In this document: positions 25,610-35,039 of the stretch, in pieces | Numbering within the stretch: the first letter of the stretch is position 1 | Layout of the letters: the number at the start of each line of letters is the position of its first letter | From: Candidatus Macondimonas diazotrophica | GTDB taxonomy: Bacteria; Pseudomonadota; Gammaproteobacteria; UBA5335 | NCBI RefSeq assembly: GCF_004684205.1 | Contig: NZ_SRIO01000001.1 | Location: 62,001-126,000 of the forward strand | Length of the DNA stretch: 64,000 bases | Reading direction: 5' to 3' | Translations under genes and position numbers: made by a program | The notes under the pieces: model-generated | Told to the model about the DNA's origin: nothing | Seen by the model: only the letters and a program-made list of their open reading frames with translations | The model's database searches: none

Positions 25610-25695
25610 GCCCGGGTGGCGAAATCGGTAGACGCAAGGGACTTAAAATCCCTCGGGCTTGTCCCATGCCGGTTCGAGTCCGGCCCCGGGCACCA
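25610..25695 (+). tRNA. tRNA-Leu (anticodon UAA)
   Basis: The acceptor stem GCCCGGG pairs with CCCGGGC, followed by ACCA, so CCA is encoded. The anticodon stem-loop is AGGGA-CTTAAAA-TCCCT with TAA, a long class II variable arm (CGGGCTTGTCCCATG) is present, and the T-loop GGTTCGAGTCC is normal. Confidence 0.95.
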
Positions 25696-26018
25696 AAGTC
25701 GCCTCGGCTCCCCCATGCACCATGACTCCTGCGGCCACTCCGGCCAAGGCGTTTCAGCGCGCGGCTGTCCGACGTTGCGATCGCCACCTTGCGCCGTGCT
25801 GCGCTGCGGACCCAGTGTGCCGACACATCCTGTTCATATCCCGCTGGCATCTTGGAAGCGCCAGCCGGGCGAGCGAACTGGGCACGGCACGAGGAACCAA
25901 TGCGTGCGCACCCTCGCAATGCGTCCTTCGCCGCATTCCCGGCCTTGCATTTTCAGTGCCGTTCTGACATACAAGGGCGAGCTTCAGGAAGAGACGGGTC
26001 TGCCGCCAGGGGTACCCC
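25696..26018. other. Gap between tRNA-Leu and the HNH gene
   Basis: About 320 bp with no gene that I can support. The frames crossing it are arginine- and proline-rich antisense-like translations. I see no integrase, no duplicated tRNA end and no clear terminator, so there is no positive sign that the tRNA served as an integration site. Confidence 0.5.
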
Positions 26019-26624
26019 ATGCACGACTTGAATCAACATGTTCTGCGCACCGACGCCAGTGGCATGCCGCTGGAATGGATCGATTACCAGCAGGCGGCGC
26101 GCCTGCACCACCTCGGAGAAGTGGCCTACGCTCTGGGGGCGTCGCTCTATTGCATTCGCGGCGGCTTCAACGCTCTAACCGGTCAGCGCAGCGTGATCGA
26201 AATTCATTCCATCCTGGCCACCTTTGGCCACAACCATGTCATTCACGAGCTCCGCGACCGCTACACGCCACCCCTCGGCAACCGCACTTTGTTTCGTCGC
26301 GATGGGCACCTATGCCTCTACTGTGGTGGGCGCTTCCCGGTCAGCGACCTGTCACGGGATCATGTCACGCCGATCAGTCAGGGCGGGAAAGACGTTTGGA
26401 CCAATGTCGTTGCCGCATGCAAACGATGCAACAACCACAAGGCGGGGCGGACGCCGGAACAAGCCGGGATGCAGCTGCTCGCGGTGCCCTTTACGCCGAC
26501 TCATGCGGAATATATCTATCTGAAAGGCCGCCGTGTGCTGGCGGACCAGATGGCGTTTCTGCGCAGCCACTTCCCCCGCTCGAGCCCTTTGCATGCACGG
26601 ATGACACGCCATCCCTTCGACTGA
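26019..26624 (+). CDS. HNH endonuclease domain protein
   Basis: The 201-residue protein has a central HNH zinc-type module: CLYCGGRF (first CxxC), SRDHVTPISQGGKDVWTNVVAACKRCNNHKAG with the His-Asn-His order and the second CxxC. The N-terminal ~90 residues (LEWIDYQQAARLHHLGEVAYALG) resemble a family of bacterial chromosomal HNH proteins of unknown role. It is not next to restriction or phage genes, so a defence or phage role is not supported. It converges with hemH with a 3-bp gap. Confidence 0.85.
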   Translation: MHDLNQHVLRTDASGMPLEWIDYQQAARLHHLGEVAYALGASLYCIRGGFNALTGQRSVIEIHSILATFGHNHVIHELRDRYTPPLGNRTLFRRDGHLCLYCGGRFPVSDLSRDHVTPISQGGKDVWTNVVAACKRCNNHKAGRTPEQAGMQLLAVPFTPTHAEYIYLKGRRVLADQMAFLRSHFPRSSPLHARMTRHPFD

Positions 26625-26627
26625 TCG

Positions 26628-27635
26628 TCACGCCCGCCACGGCATCGTACGGCAAGTCACCAGATCTGCAAGAAATTCCATGTGATCAGGCGCATCGTTG
26701 AGCGCCGGAATGTAGCGCAGCGTGCCGTTCATTTTTTGGAACTCCCCGGCATAGCGGATTGCGATCTCCTCCAGCGTTTCGAGGCAATCGGTCGCGAACC
26801 CAGGACACAGCGCATCCACAGTCCGCACCCCGTGAGTCGCCCATTCCACCAGCACGTCGTCGGTATAGGGGCCGAGCCACCGGGTGGGTCCGAAGCGGGA
26901 CTGAAACGCCATCGTCCATTGATCCGGTTCGAGTGCGAGCGCCGCAGCTAGGGCCTGCGCTGTCATCTGGCATTGCACTGGATAGGGATCGCCCAGATCC
27001 GCGTAGCGCTGAGGAATGCCATGGAAGGACATCAACAGGCGTTCGCCCTGACCCATCCGGTCCCAATAGGCGCGGACACTGGCGGCAAGCGCCGCAATAT
27101 AGCCGGGCGCGCAGGCATACTGGTTGACCCACTGCACTTCCGGGAGCGCGCGCTGAGCGCTCAGCCAAGCCCCGACCGAATCGATCACCGACGCGGTTGT
27201 CGTCGCCGAATATTGAGGATAGAGCGGCAGCACCAGAATGCGCTCGCAACCCGAGGCGCACAGGCGATCGAGCGCTACCGTCATCGGCGGGCTGCCGTAC
27301 CGCATGGCCACGGCGACCTGATACACGCCCGGGGCTTGCCGGTCCAAGATCCCTTGTAGCGCAGTGGCCTGGCGCCGGGAATACACCAACAGGGGTGATC
27401 CTTCCGTCATCCAGACACTATCATAGGCCTCCGCGCTGCGACGCGGCCGGACGCGCAGAATCACGCCGTGCAAGATCGGCCACCATAACCAGCGCGGCGC
27501 CTCGATAACCCGTGGATCACTCAGAAATTCCGCCAGATAGCGACGGACCGCGCCGGCTTCAGGTGCCGCGGGACTCCCCAAGTTCACCAGCAGGACGCCG
27601 ATCGGCGAGTGTTGCAATGGAGCAGCTGAATTCAT
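26628..27635 (-). CDS. hemH: Ferrochelatase
   Basis: I prefer the ATG at 27635 (MNSAAPLQHSPIGVLLVNLGSPAAPE), giving 335 residues; an ATG at 27689 would add 18 residues, and neither has a clear ribosome site. Family motifs: VLLVNLGSP, LPLYPQYSATTTASV, SFHGIPQRYADLGDPY with the metal-site His, FQSRFGPTRWLGPYTDDVL and GFATDCLETLEEI with the Glu. It inserts Fe2+ into protoporphyrin IX. No other haem genes are adjacent; hemN lies 7 kb away. Confidence 0.93.
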   Translation of the reverse strand: MNSAAPLQHSPIGVLLVNLGSPAAPEAGAVRRYLAEFLSDPRVIEAPRWLWWPILHGVILRVRPRRSAEAYDSVWMTEGSPLLVYSRRQATALQGILDRQAPGVYQVAVAMRYGSPPMTVALDRLCASGCERILVLPLYPQYSATTTASVIDSVGAWLSAQRALPEVQWVNQYACAPGYIAALAASVRAYWDRMGQGERLLMSFHGIPQRYADLGDPYPVQCQMTAQALAAALALEPDQWTMAFQSRFGPTRWLGPYTDDVLVEWATHGVRTVDALCPGFATDCLETLEEIAIRYAGEFQKMNGTLRYIPALNDAPDHMEFLADLVTCRTMPWRA

Positions 27636-27855
27636 GTTGATTTGCGCCAGTGGCCAACGGTCACATTCCGGAGATGAAAGATCGGCCATTCGTGGTTTAA
27701 GGTTAAGACGGGATCACCATCACTCGATGATCTCTTCGGGGCATGGATCGCCATCTGGTAAAATAATCTGGCACATGTCTTGCGTCTCAGACGCCAGCAA
27801 GGCTATACACAGAACACCGCGTGAAGCTTTGCGAAGACACCGACAGGAGTGCACC

Positions 27856-28236
27856 ATGAAACCGCATTCTATCTTCCCTGTAGCGCTTTTGGCCGCCCCC
27901 GCCCTCGCAACCGCCCAGCCCGTCGAAATGAGCGATCACGAATTATCGGGCGTTACCGGACAGGCCTACATCATCGAACTCGGCCCGTTCCAGAAACCCG
28001 TCGCCGATCTCACCGAACGCGATGTGGTTCTGGTCAGCGATCTCGCCCGTGGAGTGGAAGCCGAAGCGCCGCTGTTGACATATGTGGCGCGCCAAAGCGC
28101 CGTCAAGGGCGTCAACCTGACGGTCACCGCCACCAAGACGACAGTCATCGCGGGTGTCGCCACGGTGCCGGGGGTCGGCACGGTAATCGCACCGATTCTC
28201 TCGCTGACGCCCACGCCGAAAGTTCGCTTCGAGTAA
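27856..28236 (+). CDS. Small secreted protein of unknown function
   Basis: The ATG at 27856 follows AGGAGTGCACC. The 126-residue product has a signal peptide (MKPHSIFPVALLAAPALATAQP). The mature start EMSDHELSGVTGQAYIIELG recalls the 'D-x-L-x-x-V-x-G-Q' N-terminus of several poorly known surface or pilus-associated proteins. The rest is a Val/Thr-rich beta-type sequence (VNLTVTATKTTVIAGVATVPGVGTVIAPILSL). I cannot assign a function. A hairpin follows. Confidence 0.7.
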   Translation: MKPHSIFPVALLAAPALATAQPVEMSDHELSGVTGQAYIIELGPFQKPVADLTERDVVLVSDLARGVEAEAPLLTYVARQSAVKGVNLTVTATKTTVIAGVATVPGVGTVIAPILSLTPTPKVRFE

Positions 28237-28245
28237 TGGATTTGC

Positions 28246-28281
28246 AGGCCGGAGCCGTGCTGACCACAGCCCCTCCGGCCT
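28246..28281 (+). terminator. Hairpin after the small secreted protein gene
   Basis: Stem AGGCCGGAG / CTCCGGCCT (9 bp) with an 18-nt loop, 9 bp after the stop, followed by the pyrimidine run CTTCCT but no pure T run. It could serve both this gene and the convergent NUDIX gene. Confidence 0.45.
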
Positions 28282-28285
28282 CTTC

Positions 28286-29050
28286 CTAACGCCCCATCAC
28301 CTGCCTCAAATCCACCTCCCAATGTTCGTATCCTGCCTCGGGCGGAATACGCATCCGCTTGCCTTGCGGCGTATCGACCAGCCGCGGCAACACGGTGACG
28401 ATCGGGGCCGATCCGGTTGCCGCCCATAGGCTATCGATCGTCGGGTGACCGGTCAGTTTCTGTAGGTTCATCAACGTCGGCCAAATGATGGTATGGCGGC
28501 CATCCTGCGCCGCGACGATGGCGTCACCCGGAGTAATCCACAGAGAATCGACGGTCTCACCGCCATCGTGGCGCAACTGCGCATCGCCCCGCATCCGCGC
28601 CAGAAAAAAATGGGTATCGAACCGCTTGGGCATCATCTCTGGCGTGATCCAGTGCGCAAAGGGCAACAGCGCATCGAGTTCTAGAACAGCCCCAACTGCC
28701 TCAAGCAGCTCCTCGAAACTCGCCCCCGCCTGCGCCAGCTCCGTGCGCAGCCGGTCGACGGATGCATCGGCCTCTCCGTTACCTGCCGCGCGAGGCTTGG
28801 CCAGCAGCAACCCACTTTCCTCGAACAGCTCCCGAATTGCCGCGACCCGAAATGCTGCCAATGGATCATCCGGCGCCCATTTCCGGGCCAGCTGCTCGTC
28901 GTCCGGCGCCACCTTGCCGCCGGGAAACACCAATGCGCCGCCCGCAAAATCGATTTGATGGTGACGGCGCACCATGAACACTTCCACGCCTTGCGGGCCA
29001 TCGCGCAACAACACGACAGTAGCGGCGGGATAGGGCTTGACAACTTCCAT
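28286..29050 (-). CDS. NUDIX hydrolase
   Basis: The start at 29050 (MEVVKPYPAATVVLLRDG) follows GGAGGACGC; 254 residues. The Nudix box is split by an insertion, as in the NUDT19/peroxisomal CoA diphosphatase type: GGKVAPDDEQL...then RELFEESGLLL with the metal-binding RExxEE. The upstream FMVRRHHQIDFAGGALVFPGG is conserved. It probably hydrolyses an acyl-CoA or other nucleoside diphosphate derivative. The gene is 35 bp downstream of the MFS transporter gene. Confidence 0.85.
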   Translation of the reverse strand: MEVVKPYPAATVVLLRDGPQGVEVFMVRRHHQIDFAGGALVFPGGKVAPDDEQLARKWAPDDPLAAFRVAAIRELFEESGLLLAKPRAAGNGEADASVDRLRTELAQAGASFEELLEAVGAVLELDALLPFAHWITPEMMPKRFDTHFFLARMRGDAQLRHDGGETVDSLWITPGDAIVAAQDGRHTIIWPTLMNLQKLTGHPTIDSLWAATGSAPIVTVLPRLVDTPQGKRMRIPPEAGYEHWEVDLRQVMGR

Positions 29051-29085
29051 GCGTCCTCCTCCGCAGATGATTTTCCTCATTGAGT

Positions 29086-30390
29086 CTAGCGAGCTTTCGG
29101 TCCGGGGCGATCCGTAGCGATCCCCGCCGTCAACAGGAGTGCACCGGCAAACATGAATAAGACCACCGATAACCCGATCCGTTGACTACCGCTGGCGGCC
29201 GTAAGCGCGGCCACGAGAAACGGGCCCAGAAACGTTGTGGCCTTGCCCGAAAAAGCCATCAAGCCGAACAACTCGTTGCGCTGCGCCGCGGGCGCCATGC
29301 GCACCAGATAGGATCGGCTGGCGGCCTGCGCCGGGCCCACGAAAATCCCCAGCAACGCCCCCCAGACCCAAAAGGATCGAGCATCCGGTGCCAACAGGAG
29401 CGCACTGCCCGTGAGCAGAAGCCCGATCAGACTCCAGATCATGGCCGAGCGAGCGCCGAGATGATCATCCAGCCAGGCAAATCCAATGGCACCCACGGCC
29501 GACGTCAGGTTCAGCACGATGGCGAACAGCAACACCGATCGTTCATCGAAGCCGAAAGTCCCAGCAGCGAACAGACCCCCGAAGGCGAATACCGTCGTCA
29601 GTCCGTCGATCAACAACAGCCGGCCCAGGAAAAACCGCAGCAATGATCTTTCGCGCATCAGCCCGCGCAGCGAACGCCACAGATCACGGAACGCGGCCTG
29701 CACCACGAAACCGCCGGTCCTGCCGGTCGCCGCTCGCACCGGGTCGCGCACCATCAAGAGCAGCGGAAGCGCAAACAGCGCCGTCCATCCCGCCGCCAGC
29801 AGGAAGGTTGCCCGGACCGGTTCGGCCGCCTCCGGATCCAGGCCAAATGGCGGGGGATCGGCCTGCACGAATCCGATCAGCGCTAGGAGCAGACAGGCCA
29901 GGCCGCCCAGATAGCCCAGACCCCAGGCCCAGCCGGACCAGCGGCCGACACGCTGGGGAGTGGCCAGATCGCCGAGCTGTGCGTTGTAGAAGACGAAGGC
30001 GAGCTCCAGCGCCACCGTACCGATCCCCGCCAACAGCAATGCGCGCAGCGCCAGATCTGCCTCGGGACGGACGGTCCAGAGCGCTGCGGTCGCCAGCACG
30101 TTGATGAGCGTGAGCAGCGCAAGAAACATCCGGCGGTGCCCGCCGCGATCGGCGATCGCCCCCAACAACGGGGCCGAAACCGCAATGGTCAATCCGGCGA
30201 TCCCCATCGCATTGCCCCACCAAGCCGTTCCGGTGGCCGCATCCGGCGCAATCGCCCGCGCGAAATAGGCCGGAAACAGGAAGGTCTGGATCAGCGCGGC
30301 GTAGGCACTGGTCGCCCAGTCGTAAAACGCCCAGGCAATCAACGCGCCACGGCGCTCATGAGTCGTCGACATGGTGGCATCCATCAGCAT
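29086..30390 (-). CDS. MFS permease of the UMF1/Atg22 type
   Basis: This 434-residue, 12-helix protein has the UMF1 family hallmarks: AWAFYDWATSAYAALIQTFLFPAYFA near the N-terminus, SAPLLGAIADRGGHRRMFL, FYNAQLGDLATPQRVGRWSGWAWGLGYLGG, and GPAQAASRSYLVRMAP. The substrate of bacterial members is unknown; the yeast homologue exports amino acids from the vacuole. The start may instead be 30372 (MSTTHERRG). It lies in a minus-strand series with ubiX and mpl upstream. Confidence 0.85.
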   Translation of the reverse strand: MLMDATMSTTHERRGALIAWAFYDWATSAYAALIQTFLFPAYFARAIAPDAATGTAWWGNAMGIAGLTIAVSAPLLGAIADRGGHRRMFLALLTLINVLATAALWTVRPEADLALRALLLAGIGTVALELAFVFYNAQLGDLATPQRVGRWSGWAWGLGYLGGLACLLLALIGFVQADPPPFGLDPEAAEPVRATFLLAAGWTALFALPLLLMVRDPVRAATGRTGGFVVQAAFRDLWRSLRGLMRERSLLRFFLGRLLLIDGLTTVFAFGGLFAAGTFGFDERSVLLFAIVLNLTSAVGAIGFAWLDDHLGARSAMIWSLIGLLLTGSALLLAPDARSFWVWGALLGIFVGPAQAASRSYLVRMAPAAQRNELFGLMAFSGKATTFLGPFLVAALTAASGSQRIGLSVVLFMFAGALLLTAGIATDRPGPKAR

Positions 30391-30433
30391 TGGAAAGACG
30401 CGATCGCCCGCAGTTCGGCAAGGTCGGCCGTGA

Positions 30434-31048
30434 TCACTCCCCCCACCGGGGCAGCAGATGATGCGGCACGTCCAGCAAATCCAGGATACGGGCTACCATG
30501 AAATCGACCAGATCCTCGACCTGGCCTGGTCGATGGTAGAAACCGGGGTTGGCCGGCGCAATGACGGCACCGAGCCGGGTCAGGGTGAGCATATTGTCGA
30601 GATGGATCGCGGAAAACGGGGTCTCGCGCGGCACGAGGATCAATCGGCGCTGCTCCTTGAGCGTGACATCCGCCGCCCGCTCGATCAGGCTGCGGCTGGC
30701 CCCACTGGCGATCGCTGACAATGTTGCCATGCTGCAGGGACAGACCACCATCGCCCGAAACCGGGCCGAGCCACTGGCGACGGGCGCCGTCCATTCGGCT
30801 TGCCCGAATACCCGCAATTGCCCCGGGGCTGCACCGAAGCGCGTGGCCAGATGTCGCTGCGCATCGGCAGCGCGGGCCGGCAGGCCGAGATCGGTCTCGC
30901 CATTGATCACCATCAGCCCCGGCTGCGACACGATGAGATAAACCCGCTCGCCGGCGCCCAGCAGACATTCGAGCAATCGCACGCCATACGCAGCACCGGA
31001 CGCCCCGGTCCACGCCAGCACTACCGGTGGCCGCGAGCCGCCCGTCAT
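30434..31048 (-). CDS. ubiX: Flavin prenyltransferase UbiX
   Basis: The 204-residue protein has VLAWTGASGAAYGVRLLECLL, VVCPCSMATLSAIASGASRSLIERAADVTLKEQRRLILVPRETPFSAIHLDNMLTLTRLGAVIAPANPGFYHRP, which covers the FMN- and prenyl phosphate-binding sites. It makes prenylated FMN for UbiD-type decarboxylases in ubiquinone synthesis. Its start overlaps the mpl stop by 4 bp, so the two are translationally coupled. Confidence 0.93.
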   Translation of the reverse strand: MTGGSRPPVVLAWTGASGAAYGVRLLECLLGAGERVYLIVSQPGLMVINGETDLGLPARAADAQRHLATRFGAAPGQLRVFGQAEWTAPVASGSARFRAMVVCPCSMATLSAIASGASRSLIERAADVTLKEQRRLILVPRETPFSAIHLDNMLTLTRLGAVIAPANPGFYHRPGQVEDLVDFMVARILDLLDVPHHLLPRWGE

Positions 31049-32403
31049 CGCTCGCCCGCCAAGGCCGCTAGCAATCGATCGTGAAAGCCGTCGAATCCGC
31101 CGTTGCTCATGACCAGTACCTGATCTCCCGCCCTGAGTCGGGGCACCAGACCCGCTAGAATCGTCCCGGCGTCCGGCGCCAGCTGCGCTGCACTGCCCAG
31201 CACGGCAAGGCTATCCACCACATTCCAGTTGAGTGAAGCCGGCGCCGCGATCCAAGCCTCGTCTGCATCCCGCAACGCATCGGCCAAGGAAGCCTGGTGC
31301 GTACCCAGGCGCATGGTGTTGGATCGCAATTCCACCACGGCCACCAGCCGAGTGGACCCGATCCGGCGCCGCAAGGCGCCCACCGTGGCCGCGATCGCCG
31401 TCGGATGATGTGCGAAATCGTCATAGACCGTGATGCCAGCCACCTCGCCGCGCCGTTCCAGACGTCGGCGTACGCCGGCAAACGCGGCCAGCGCCGCGCA
31501 ACCCACCTCCAGCGGTACCCCCACATGCCGTGCAGCCAGCAGCGCGGCCAGCGCATTGCCGACGTTGTGCGCACCGAACATCGTCCATGCCACCGTTCCC
31601 TCGCGACGGTCCGCATTCCAGACCTCGAACCGGCTGCCGTCTTGGCTCAGCAACCGTGCATGCCAACCCGAGTCCACACCGAACGGCGTCACCGGCGTCC
31701 AGCAGCCCATGGCCAAGGTCTCGGCAAGTGCCGCATCGCGACCGTTGACAATGAGCGCACCCTGCCCGGGAACAGTCCGGATCAGATGATGGAATTGCCG
31801 CTGGATGGCCGCAAGATCGGGATAGATATCCGCATGATCATATTCGAGATTGTTCAAGACCAGTGTGCGCGGGCGGTAATGGACGAACTTGGCCCGCTTG
31901 TCGAAAAACGCCGTGTCGTACTCATCGGCCTCGACCACGAAGAACGGCGTTCCTCCCAGCCGAGCCGTCTCACCGAAATTGCCCGGCACACCGCCGATGA
32001 GGAAACCCGGCGCCATCCCCGCTGACTCCAGGATGTGCGCCAGCAGGCTGCTCGTCGTGGTCTTGCCATGCGTCCCGGCAACCGCCAGCACCCACCGGTC
32101 CTGCAGCACATGGCGGGCCAGCCATTCGGGCCCGGACAGATAGGGCAGGTCGCGATCGAGCACCGCTTCGAGCAAGGCATTACCGCGACTGATCACATTG
32201 CCAACCACGACGCAATCCGGCACATCATCGAGATGCGCCGGATCAAAGCCCTCGCGAACCTCGATCCCAAGCGCCGACAACTGGTCGCTCATCGGCGGAT
32301 ACACATGCTGATCCGAGCCGGTGACCCGGTGGCCGGCTGCCTGTGCCAAGGCCGCAACGCCCCCCATGAACGTGCCGCAAATCCCCAGTATGTGCAGATG
32401 CAC
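31045..32403 (-). CDS. mpl: UDP-N-acetylmuramate:murein tripeptide ligase
   Basis: The 452-residue Mur ligase begins MHLHILGICGTFMGGVAALAQAAGHRVTGSD and has the ATP loop GTHGKTTTSSLLAHIL, VVEADEYDTAFFDKRAKFVHYRPRTLVLNNLEYDHADI and VYDDFAHHPTAIAAT. The Mpl-specific FMGG near the N-terminus distinguishes it from MurC. It attaches recycled tripeptide to UDP-MurNAc in cell-wall recycling. First gene of an mpl-ubiX unit. Confidence 0.93.
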   Translation of the reverse strand: MHLHILGICGTFMGGVAALAQAAGHRVTGSDQHVYPPMSDQLSALGIEVREGFDPAHLDDVPDCVVVGNVISRGNALLEAVLDRDLPYLSGPEWLARHVLQDRWVLAVAGTHGKTTTSSLLAHILESAGMAPGFLIGGVPGNFGETARLGGTPFFVVEADEYDTAFFDKRAKFVHYRPRTLVLNNLEYDHADIYPDLAAIQRQFHHLIRTVPGQGALIVNGRDAALAETLAMGCWTPVTPFGVDSGWHARLLSQDGSRFEVWNADRREGTVAWTMFGAHNVGNALAALLAARHVGVPLEVGCAALAAFAGVRRRLERRGEVAGITVYDDFAHHPTAIAATVGALRRRIGSTRLVAVVELRSNTMRLGTHQASLADALRDADEAWIAAPASLNWNVVDSLAVLGSAAQLAPDAGTILAGLVPRLRAGDQVLVMSNGGFDGFHDRLLAALAGER

Positions 32404-32481
32404 CGCGCTTGATCTCCCCGTATGCCGTCACGGCCATGGCATCATAGCAAAGCCCCTCTTGGCTCTTGTACGATCGAACCC

Positions 32482-33618
32482 ATGCCCGACTTCATCCTTA
32501 TTGACCAGCCCAGTGCGCTCGAGGATCTGATCGCCGACTGGACCGGCCAGCCTTGGCTCGGCCTCGACACCGAGTTCGTGCGCGAACGGACCTACCATGC
32601 CCGGCTGTGCCTGATCCAGCTCGCCAGCCCAAAGGGCCTGGCCTTGATCGATCCGATCGCGCTTGGTGACTGGCGCATGCTCTTCGCCCTGCTCGATGCC
32701 CCGGAGACCGTCAAGATCCTCCACGCCGCAGGCCAGGATCTAGAGCTGTTCCACGATGCCCGGCCCGATCGCCTGCCGGCACCGCTATTCGATACCCAGA
32801 TCGCGGCAGGGCTTCTGGGCCATCCACCGCAAACCGGTTACGCGGCCCTGGCGCAACAACTGCTGGACATCAGCCTGCCCAAGCTGCACGCACGCAGCGA
32901 CTGGTCGCGGCGCCCGCTCGGCCAATCCGAGCTGGCCTACGCTGCCGACGATGTACGTCATCTGGCCGCGCTGCATGACCAGCTGAGCCAGTCACTGTCG
33001 GACAAGAATCGCCTGCACTGGGCACAAGCCGATCATGCAGCCCTGAGCGATCCGGCCCGCTATCGCATCGAGCCCGAACGGGCTTGGTTGCGCATCGGCG
33101 CCGGCCGCATGCTGGCGCCGCCCGAGCAGGGTGTACTGCGTGCGCTTGCCGCCTGGCGCGAGCGAGAAGCCCAGGCGCGCGACTTGCCGCGCCAATGGCT
33201 GCTCAAGGACGAGGTTCTACTGCGCTGGGCCGAACAGAAGCCCGACAGCGTGGCCGAGCTGACGGCCTCGACGGCCATTGGGGCGAAGATGATCGAGCGT
33301 CACGCCGAGGCGTGGATCACCGCCATTCGCGAAGGAGCCGCACAACCTCCGCAAGCCGTTCCGCCGCCCTATCCACTCTTACCCGAACAGGAAAGAACCA
33401 TCAAACGGTTGGGCCGCATTGTGCAGGCTCGCGCCTCGGAACTGGGTGTGGATCGGGCCGTTCTGGCGCCGCGACGGGAAATAGAGGCACTGGTGCTGGG
33501 CGCACGTGACGGGCAAGTGCTGCGTGGCTGGCGATGTGAGGTGATCGGTACGGATCTGTTGGCCGCGCTGGAAGACGAGCCGGCCGGCGAACCCCATCGG
33601 GCTCAGCCAGCCAACTGA
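32482..33618 (+). CDS. rnd: Ribonuclease D
   Basis: The start at 32482 (MPDFILIDQPSALEDL) gives 378 residues. The DEDD exonuclease acids are visible: LGLDTEFVRERTY, LHAAGQDLELF, and YAADDVRHLAALHD. Then HRDC-type helical domains occupy ~205-375 (PERAWLRIGAGRMLAPPEQGVLRALAAWREREAQARDLPRQWLLKDEVLLRWA). It trims tRNA and other RNA 3' ends. The gene converges with adk, with a 5-bp gap. Confidence 0.93.
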   Translation: MPDFILIDQPSALEDLIADWTGQPWLGLDTEFVRERTYHARLCLIQLASPKGLALIDPIALGDWRMLFALLDAPETVKILHAAGQDLELFHDARPDRLPAPLFDTQIAAGLLGHPPQTGYAALAQQLLDISLPKLHARSDWSRRPLGQSELAYAADDVRHLAALHDQLSQSLSDKNRLHWAQADHAALSDPARYRIEPERAWLRIGAGRMLAPPEQGVLRALAAWREREAQARDLPRQWLLKDEVLLRWAEQKPDSVAELTASTAIGAKMIERHAEAWITAIREGAAQPPQAVPPPYPLLPEQERTIKRLGRIVQARASELGVDRAVLAPRREIEALVLGARDGQVLRGWRCEVIGTDLLAALEDEPAGEPHRAQPAN

Positions 33619-33623
33619 CGGGC

Positions 33624-34268
33624 TCAGACCGACAGCGCTTCGATGATGCGCCGCAGGATCTCGGTGACCTCACCGCTACCGGAAACCGTCGCCAGCTTGC
33701 CTTGGCGCTCGTAGTACTCGATCAGCGGCTGGGTCTGATCTTCATACACGCGAAGCCGGCGGGAAATGGTCTGCTCGTTATCGTCGTCGCGCTGCATTAG
33801 CGCACCGCCGCAGCGATCGCAAACCCCGTCCTGCTTGGGAGGCGAGAAATAGACATTGTAGAGGGCCCCACACTGCGTGCAGGTGCGCCGCCCGGTCAGG
33901 CGCTTGAGCAGTTCGTCGAACGGCACCTGGATATGAATGGCGCGATCGATGTCTTGGTTCAGCTCGGCGAGCAAGGTGTCCAGTGCCGTGGCTTGCGCGC
34001 TGTTGCGCGGAAATCCGTCCAGAATGAATCCGGCCTTGGCATCGGCTTGCGCAATTCGTTCGCGAATCATGCCGAGCACGATGTCGTCGCTGACCAGTTC
34101 GCCGGCGTCCATTGCCGCCTTGGCCTTGAGACCCAGCGGGCTTTGCGCCGCTACGGCAGCCCTAAGCAAATCGCCTGTGGAAATCTGGGGAACCCCCAGC
34201 CGTTCCACCAGCAGCTTGGCCTGGGTGCCTTTACCGGAACCCGGAGCACCCAACAGCACGATGCGCAT
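33624..34268 (-). CDS. adk: Adenylate kinase with a zinc-type lid
   Basis: The start at 34268 (MRIVLLGAPGSGKGTQAKLL) gives 214 residues, the E. coli length. P-loop GAPGSGKGT, DGFPRNSAQA and the LID domain RRTCTQCGALYNVYFSPPKQDGVCDRCGG are present. The lid carries four cysteines in the CxxC...CxxC arrangement, as in zinc-containing adenylate kinases; E. coli Adk instead has His/Ser/Asp/Thr at these places. It equilibrates AMP, ADP and ATP. Confidence 0.95.
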   Translation of the reverse strand: MRIVLLGAPGSGKGTQAKLLVERLGVPQISTGDLLRAAVAAQSPLGLKAKAAMDAGELVSDDIVLGMIRERIAQADAKAGFILDGFPRNSAQATALDTLLAELNQDIDRAIHIQVPFDELLKRLTGRRTCTQCGALYNVYFSPPKQDGVCDRCGGALMQRDDDNEQTISRRLRVYEDQTQPLIEYYERQGKLATVSGSGEVTEILRRIIEALSV

Positions 34269-34477
34269 TGATATCCTCTCTGTCGCGCCGCCCTGTGGCA
34301 GCGTCCCTGTTGCCCAAACGGGTAAAGTACCCGCCGCCCGCATGGGACGTCAATCGACACGGCGCTCCGGCATAAGCCGGCTCACGGTATATAATGAGCA
34401 CCCCTGTACCGGCCTGCCGCGCCGTGATGCGCGTTTGGCCTTGGTTTTTCCCCCATCCGCCATGGAGCTGTCACCTC

Positions 34478-35014
34478 ATGAATCTGGACCGTATCCCCGC
34501 CGGCGACGACCTCCCCAAGTCGGTCAACGTCCTCATCGAAATCCCCATGCTGGGCGATCCGGTCAAATACGAAGTGGACAAGGACAGCGGCGCCCTGTTC
34601 GTCGACCGGCTGATGTCGACAGCCATGCACTACCCGTGCAACTACGGCTACATTCCCCATACCCTGGCCGACGATGGCGATCCGGTCGATGTTCTGGTGA
34701 TCACCCCCTTCCCGCTGGTCGCTGGCTGCGTGATCAAGTGCCGCCCCATCGGCATGCTGAACATGAGCGACGAAGCCGGTCAGGACCAGAAGCTGCTCGC
34801 CGTGCCGGTCGACAAGACGTCTGGCGGACTGTACAGCCAGATCCAGAGCACGGACGACCTGCCTGAACTCACATTGCGGCAAATCGCCCACTTCTTCGAA
34901 CATTACAAAGACTTGGAAAAAGGCAAGTGGGTGAAGGTCGAAGGCTGGCAAGACCTCAAGGCCGCCGAAGCCGAAATCCTGGCCGGTATCGAACGCGCCA
35001 AGGCCAAGGGATAA
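34478..35014 (+). CDS. ppa: Inorganic pyrophosphatase, family I
   Basis: The start at 34478 ([23 protein letters not shown]) gives 178 residues. The active-site signature DGDPVDVLV is preceded by [13 protein letters not shown], with the further catalytic residues in [15 protein letters not shown]. It hydrolyses pyrophosphate to drive biosynthesis. Single gene. Confidence 0.95.
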   Translation: MNLDRIPAGDDLPKSVNVLIEIPMLGDPVKYEVDKDSGALFVDRLMSTAMHYPCNYGYIPHTLADDGDPVDVLVITPFPLVAGCVIKCRPIGMLNMSDEAGQDQKLLAVPVDKTSGGLYSQIQSTDDLPELTLRQIAHFFEHYKDLEKGKWVKVEGWQDLKAAEAEILAGIERAKAKG

Positions 35015-35039
35015 GCCACGCGGTTCGCGCGCGAACGGG

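Noticed and set aside
25610-26624. A genomic island at tRNA-Leu
   Set aside because: No integrase, no repeated tRNA 3' end, and the following genes (HNH, hemH) look chromosomal.
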